Source: Heterocephalus glaber (taxonomy: Eukaryota; Chordata; Mammalia; Rodentia; Bathyergidae). Taken from it: a DNA stretch of 64,000 nucleotides. Positions 58,615 through 64,000 of the stretch are shown in pieces. Positions within the stretch are counted from its first letter, which is position 1. Every line of letters begins with the position of its first letter. The notes below the pieces were generated by a model, which worked only from the letters and a program-made list of their open reading frames with translations, made no database searches and was not told where the DNA came from. The translations under genes and the position numbers were made by a program. Location of the stretch: the NCBI RefSeq assembly GCF_000247695.1, contig NW_004624742.1, positions 9,546,850 through 9,610,849 of the forward strand. The letters are read 5' to 3'.

Positions 58615-61480
58615 AAAGGTATGTGTGAGTGTATGCATGCATGTGTTGGTGTGTGTGTGTGCATGTGTGTTTTCAATGGAGATACAGTTTAAGTAATCAA
58701 GTCATATGCCACATATGAAGCAGATGTACAGGATTGTTCTACTATGAAACAAAACAGAATGCCTGCTTTTCCTTTATTTGGCAGGAATTTATATACTTGC
58801 TTCACCATATGATTTTAACTTAAATAAAGGACATTAGTTTCAGCCACCACCGATTCCAGGTCAACAGCTCTGTCTTATTTCTGAGATGTAGCAGAACTGT
58901 GACATGGAATATCAGGTGGCTGCAGTGTGGAAGTATCTTAAATGGTTACTTATTGTTTTAGTGAGCCAACCCTTCATTTTCTTGTTTTTGAGTATGTGAT
59001 TGATTGATTGCCCTGAAAAATGTAGGCAGAAGGATGGTATTTTCATAGAAATGTCAGGACCTTGGCAAAGCAGTTCTCAGAACTTCAGAATAAAACCAAA
59101 CCAGCCAGGTACTCCAAATGAGGCCTAGGAAAATACTCTCAGACCAACTCCTGATAATTTTCTAGTTCAGAAAGTTGCTGAAAGTCTTCAGTCAGGGTGA
59201 GCTCATGGTTTATGATTTTTGAGCCTGTATGATGTTCCTTTCTATTTCATCTTGACTTAATGTCATTAGTCTTCCTTCACAGAAACCTGAGTGTTCACTT
59301 TCTAATCTATCTAGATGATACGCTGACAGCATTTCCCCTGATCAGGACTTTACCATTGATGTCTCTGCCTCTGTTAATCATTTTTGGAAATGAGATTTAT
59401 AGTAAAAAGGGCTTAAATCAATTCTGACTACCTCCAAGTTTCCAGGATTTCAGGATGTTTGATAAATGCAGAAACTATGGCCCCTTGGAGAGGCTTTCCT
59501 AAGAAGATCCTTCTCACCTTTGTAAGTTGGCCTTTCAGAGATGGACTTCTCTCTGTGGATAACAGCTGGTCGACTTCTCTGTGTTTTGTTTGGCAACCAC
59601 CCCACAGGGGCTGACTTCAGAGGACCTCGAGCAGTTTTGACTGGAAATAGATTAGTGAGCTATCAATTCTCTTCCCCTTCATTTTCCATCCTTCCTTCTT
59701 TCTCTTCACCCTAGTCCAAAAATGAGTACCCTTAGGAAAGGTGTCAGCCTATTTCAATTAAGTGTTTATCTTTTAAGTTTTTCATCATGAGATAAATTAT
59801 GACAGTTTTATCAGCAAGGGCAAAAGAGAAAAATTGCACCAGTCCAAATTAAATCACAGTTTATTTTCTTCCTTTCTAATTTCTCTAATCTTCAACTGAC
59901 TTCAAATAGCATCACTATGATGTATCAGGCTTTGGGTAAGGAAAGGAGCTCTCACAAACATAATTATTTTATTTTCTTCCATCCTTCCTTCATTGCTTCC
60001 TATTTCTTTCCTGGCATTTATTCCCCCTCTTTTTCTCCACTGAACAGATTTTCACATTCTCCCTGAGTGCCCTGGATTCTGTTCCTCAGATTCTCACTGG
60101 GGAATAATGACAGGGATTACATCCCTTGACTTCCCGTCCTTCCTTAAACCTTGCCTATCACATGAGATTGTTTCAACAAAAGGCTGGTGATTACATTGTC
60201 TAGTCCTTGGTCCTATATCTAAGTGACCAGACTCTATGTCTTTAAATTCAACTGGACCACTCACCAGCAATGGTTGTCCTTGAGAATCCGTAGTGTGTCT
60301 TTCCTTTTGCTGTCAGTTCCAGCCTAGATTATACCTGCATCATAATCTTCTTGGATGGCTTTCCTAGGTTAGGTCTATATTCCTCACGATACAGGCAAGC
60401 ATATGACTTTCTGAGCTCTCACCCATACTGCTACATAGGGTCTAGATTCTGAGATACAATCTACAAATCCACTGGACTCTCCCCTCTTGGAGCTACTCTG
60501 GGCAACTACCAGAGATACAATCAATACCTGAAGAATCTTTCAATCTTTCCATAGCACTGTCTTACTTGGTTACTGTAAGGATTGCCACAGCCCCCCAGAT
60601 TTGTAATGGGGAAGAGGAGGAGTGGGTACTATGTTAAACATTTTGGGCTCCATTCTGAATGTCTCATTTTCACCATGGTGAGCTGGCCCACATCTGTAAG
60701 TTCTAAAGTCATGTACCATCTCTTTATTTTTCAGATGAGTGCTAAATATTTTCATATTTATTAAATTTTTATCCTATATACATAAAGATTTCCGTGTCCA
60801 GGATCCATGACCATATATCTGAAAGTGATAGAAGTATTTCTTTTGGGGGTGGGTGCTAAGATATTATGGTGACCTACACACTCCCAGATCTCTTGTCATT
60901 GTCACCATCCTTCTGCCAGTGTTTAGGGAACTAGGGACTAGCAAGAAGTTTTATTCATGCCAGAAAAGTAGCTGTCCGGCAATACTTTGAAATACAAAGG
61001 TTTACAACAGAATATCAGGAGTAATAGGACAAGGACACCTTACTCCTTTGTTAACTAATAAAAAGCAATTTAGCAAGTGGGAATAAACTAACAATTACTA
61101 ACTCTGTTTGAGGGATTCCATGAGTCAGATCATGCCCCCAGTAGTACGTGAGATGCTCACCACCATTTATACTCACAAAAGGCATCTACTGCATACACAG
61201 GGCACCCTACAGTCCACTAGAGATACATGGTGTATTATGAAAGATAATTCTTCCTTTTTCAGGGACTGAGGATAACTCTAAAGAGACCACTATAAATTTA
61301 CAGGATAGAAAATGTCAGGTAACACTTGTATAGACCATAAGCACCAAAGGGACTCCAAAGAGAGTACAGTATTGAGACTGTCAGCACAATGTCCCCTGAG
61401 ATCACAGCTGGCTTCAGGGATAGTAGACCTGCATAGTCACACGGGACCTCACACTTGGTTAAATTTTCAGCTGTTGCCAT
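58615..61480. other. Non-genic stretch
   Basis: 2.9 kb with no gene. A TG-rich patch lies at about 58,620-58,670. The rest is unique-looking. Opposed 60- and 61-codon ORFs at 60,570-60,764 show no motif. Confidence 0.45.
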
Positions 61481-61500
61481 CTTGAAATTCTTAATAACTT

Positions 61501-61704
61501 GAGGCCGGGGATTTAGCTCAGTGGTTCCACCACCTGCCTTGCAAGTGCAAGGTACTGAGTTCGATCCTGGGTACAAAAAAAGAAGAAGGCAAGATCATTT
61601 GGGCCGGGGATTTAGCTCTGTGGTTTCGCCGCCTGCTGTGCAAGTCCAAGGACCCAAGTTTGATCCCCGGTACCAAATAAAAAAAAAAAAAAAAGATATT
61701 CAGG
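61501..61704 (+). mobile_element. Two ID units inside one target-site duplication
   Basis: Unit 1 is about 61,501-61,583 and unit 2 about 61,601-61,695, both sense and both with a tRNA-like A-box region (intact in unit 1) and B-box region. A linker of about 18 bases ('gaagaaggcaagatcatt') separates them. The outer direct repeat 'gaaattcttaataactt' is perfect at 61,484-61,500 and 61,705-61,721. An extra 'gatattcagg' stands between the final A run and the right repeat. Either the pair was retroposed as a dimer or unit 2 was inserted into the tail of unit 1. Confidence 0.92.
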
Positions 61705-61724
61705 GAAATTCTTAATAACTTATC

Positions 61725-62735
61725 TTTGAATTTGTATTTTGTAAGTGAAGTCTAAGAGGACAATGGAGTTTGAGCATGAGCAGAAGAGACAGGTACAATA
61801 CACCATGTGCACCCATCTTCCTTGCTTCTCTATTCACACACCACGTTCATTTTACCTAATGAGCATCGTGTTTGGGTCAACATACAAGCATGAGAGCTCA
61901 AGGAAAATTGAAAGGAAGTACAAGATAAGTGTGTTGCAAGTAGGACTGAGTTATTTGGAGAAGAAGGCATAGGGCTGGAGAGTATTGGCAGCCTCAAAAG
62001 GCCTTAATTTTCATTACAGTAGAATTTGCTTCCCATACAGCCACAGAAAGAAGGCATGGAGTTCCACGACATGCAAACAGTCGAGGAACTCTATCACTTC
62101 CTTTCTTATTCATGTTACATTCATGTATTAAACAACCGCTAATGGTGAAAATGATGACATGGAAAGAAAGGAAATGATAAGGCAATCCACAGTTGCTTTT
62201 CCTTTGAGTCTGTCCTTATGTATTAGAAATCTGAGAGGAGAGTGTTAATAGAATGTGTGTGTTAAATAATGACTGTTGAGTCATCTCCTGCAGCATTTCC
62301 AATGTTTTGGTAATGAAACACATATGCATGTACATGAGGCACAATACAGTTGTATGATTTCAATGATTTCATATATGAGTTAAAGGCTCTCATATTACTT
62401 TTAAAACTACCATCATAGAATACAAAGATAAATGACAAAACTCTTGCTAATAATTACAAATTTTAATTTTTAAATTTTTCTTTAAAAAGAGAGTAAAAAC
62501 CATGACAAAAGAGATTACAAAACACAGGAAAAAGCTTTATCATTTAGTACATTTAGTGGCACTTGCTTCCTGCTTTTCTAAATGTTAATTTTACTCTAGG
62601 TTTTATAGATTATATAGCACTGGTTCAAATGTCTTGATGGTACATGAAACCTGGAGAAGCAAAGAGCCTCTATTGAAAGTGGTATCTTTATGACCTTAAA
62701 TTGATTTCCTTGACTTTGTCCATGGGTATTGTTAT
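61725..62735. other. Non-genic stretch
   Basis: No gene or assignable repeat. Confidence 0.45.
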
Positions 62736-62739
62736 GTTT

Positions 62740-63180
62740 AGGATCAAAAATATACCCCCCAAAAGCTCATTATTTTGAAAGCTTGATGGCTGATTGACTT
62801 TTCAGAAGTAAGTGAACAAAGATTCTAACTTCATCCAAGATTAATCTACTGCTAGCATTTTTGGGAGGTGACAGGAGCAGGAAGTAGGGCCTAGTTGAAG
62901 GAAGTGAATCACAGAGGGGCATGATCTTAGAGATTATCTTTGCTTCTTGCCCCTTCAGCTACAGCTCTTTCTCTTTCTCCCTTCTCCCTAGCTGTTCTGG
63001 GGTAAGCAGCTTTTCTCTTCCATGACTTTCGTCATAATGTTTCTGCCTTGTTACAGGCCTAGAAGTGGTGGAGCCATGAACTAAAACCTCTGAAATTGAG
63101 CCAAAATAAATCTTTCCTCTTTTAAATTGTTTTTTTCAGGTGTTTTCTCACAGTGATGAAAAGCTGACACAGGCACCAAA
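62740..63180 (+). mobile_element. MaLR-like solo LTR, sense
   Basis: 'gttatgtttaggatcaaaaa', 'ccccccaaaagctcatta', 'gggaggtgacaggagcagga', 'agtagggcctagttgaagga', 'catgaactaaaacctctgaa', a polyadenylation signal AATAAA at 63,105-63,110, and the end 'gaaaagctgacaca' give a near-complete LTR. No internal region is present. It is the best-preserved member of the family seen also at 23,665, 35,853 and 47,998. Confidence 0.8.
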
Positions 63181-63184
63181 ATGA

Positions 63185-63785
63185 AAATGTGATTACTCAA
63201 AAATATTTGATCAATACCATCACATACGAATTTTCTTCTACCAGTTCTAAGCATAGACAGTTAAACCTTCTCCAAATGTTTGTTAAATGCTCAATTTTCT
63301 TTTTTCTGGTTATCCTATGCTCTTTAGTTTATTATGTATTTTACTCTTAAACCTTCACTTGTAATTATTTTGAGGTAAAGTATAGGATCAGGAAATTTTT
63401 TTCTCAAAGTGCTAAATCTTTAAGACTTTAGGTGTCTGTTGAGTCATATTACAACTCCTGAGTCTTTATTTGTGAGCTGCTTGTACACTTTTCTTTTGAC
63501 TTCTATCCGTGTCAGTCTTCTCATTGTCCACACTTCTGCTGGGTACTGCTCTACCTCCAGCTGGGCTCTCTGTTCCCAAGACACCAATCACTCCAAGATC
63601 TCCTTTACAGAACTTGCCTCTTCTACCTCCTCCTCTCATCTACTGCCTTTTCCACCTGAAATTACCATTTAATTCTCCTATGGAGCTTTCTCAGTCTCAC
63701 TCTACCTCCCAATGATGACGGACCCACTGAAAAGATGTCCAAGTACTTTGTAACTATTACACACTATACACATCTGTTTATGTCA
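63185..63785. other. Non-genic stretch
   Basis: No gene. 63,480-63,710 is pyrimidine-rich and may be an L2-type remnant, but this is not certain. Overlapping 68- and 77-codon ORFs there are without motif. Confidence 0.4.
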
Positions 63786-63789
63786 TTTT

Positions 63790-63990
63790 AATTGCATTGG
63801 TGATAGTTAATACTTGCTTAGGATTTAGTCTATACCAGCCACTGTTGAAACTTCATTTATAGTCTTGCAACAATTTATTGAGGAAATTAGCTAGTATTTC
63901 CCATTTACAGATGAGAAAACTGAGGAACAGAGAGAGCAACTAGTCAAATAGCTAACAAGTGGTGGAGGTGGAATTCCAACCCAGCAACTA
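63790..63990 (-). repeat. MIR SINE, antisense
   Basis: 'gttaatacttgcttaggatt', 'tctataccagccactgttga', 'cccatttacagatgagaaaa', 'ctgaggaacagagagagcaa' and 'aatagctaacaagtggtgga' give a long antisense MIR with a well-kept core, running almost to the window end. Confidence 0.87.
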
Positions 63991-64000
63991 TTTTATCTTT

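Noticed and set aside
27279..61704. tRNA-like segments with A and B boxes
   Set aside because: They have ID tails, target-site duplications and no proper tRNA fold at the acceptor end; they are ID SINEs, not tRNA genes.
61521..61715. 64-codon ORF with an internal protein repeat
   Set aside because: The protein repeat is the translation of the two ID units.
62740..63180. Possible provirus next to the LTR
   Set aside because: No gag, pol or env-like reading frame or second LTR follows; it is a solo LTR.
1..64000. CRISPR array, operon or other prokaryote-type system
   Set aside because: No spaced direct repeats, no dense coding, and abundant mammalian SINEs, LINEs and LTRs; the sequence is mammalian.

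Overview
The window is 64 kb of AT-rich, CpG-poor mammalian nuclear DNA with no intact protein-coding gene that I can recognise. No open reading frame is longer than about 195 codons, none shows a conserved domain, and the longest runs through a simple repeat. The SINE content points to a rodent of the squirrel-related clade (squirrels, mountain beaver, dormice). It has tRNA-Ala-derived ID elements, B1 elements, and composite B1-dID elements (a B1-like half joined to an ID-like half). The genus cannot be fixed from the sequence alone.

The one gene-derived feature is a dead retrocopy (processed pseudogene) of the mitochondrial Obg GTPase MTG2 (GTPBP5/ObgH1). It lies on the minus strand at about 29.58-30.73 kb, is intronless, and carries four in-frame stops in the homologous frames plus several frameshifts. 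It sits inside an old L2 element whose two halves flank it at 28.85-29.41 and 31.15-31.55 kb.

From left to right: a G-rich purine tract (0.1-0.27 kb); an L1 3' end (2.0-3.0); an MLT1-type LTR (5.9-6.2); B1-dID copies (6.9, 9.5, 12.0, 19.8, 31.6); a decayed L1 split by another old repeat (9.8-10.5); two minus-strand ID insertions with target-site duplications (12.4-12.7); L2 and MIR fragments throughout; MaLR-like LTRs (23.7, 35.9 nested in another repeat, 48.0, 62.7); three ID insertions within 0.6 kb (27.2-27.8); the MTG2 retrocopy; long L2 segments (38.6-39.2); a MER20-like DNA transposon (43.4); an L1 3' end (51.5-52.1); a DNA-transposon-like repeat (53.7-54.1); and a pair of ID units inside a single 17-bp target-site duplication (61.5-61.7).

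The rest is unique or too-decayed non-coding DNA. Two stretches (46.3-46.8 and 54.7-55.2 kb) look like possible conserved regulatory sequence by composition only. The window is therefore intergenic or deep intronic. I found no operon-like, CRISPR-like or other undescribed gene system. The points of interest are the nested insertion history, the ID structures and the quadruplex-prone tract. Family names for repeats come from recalled consensus sequences, not from a database search.
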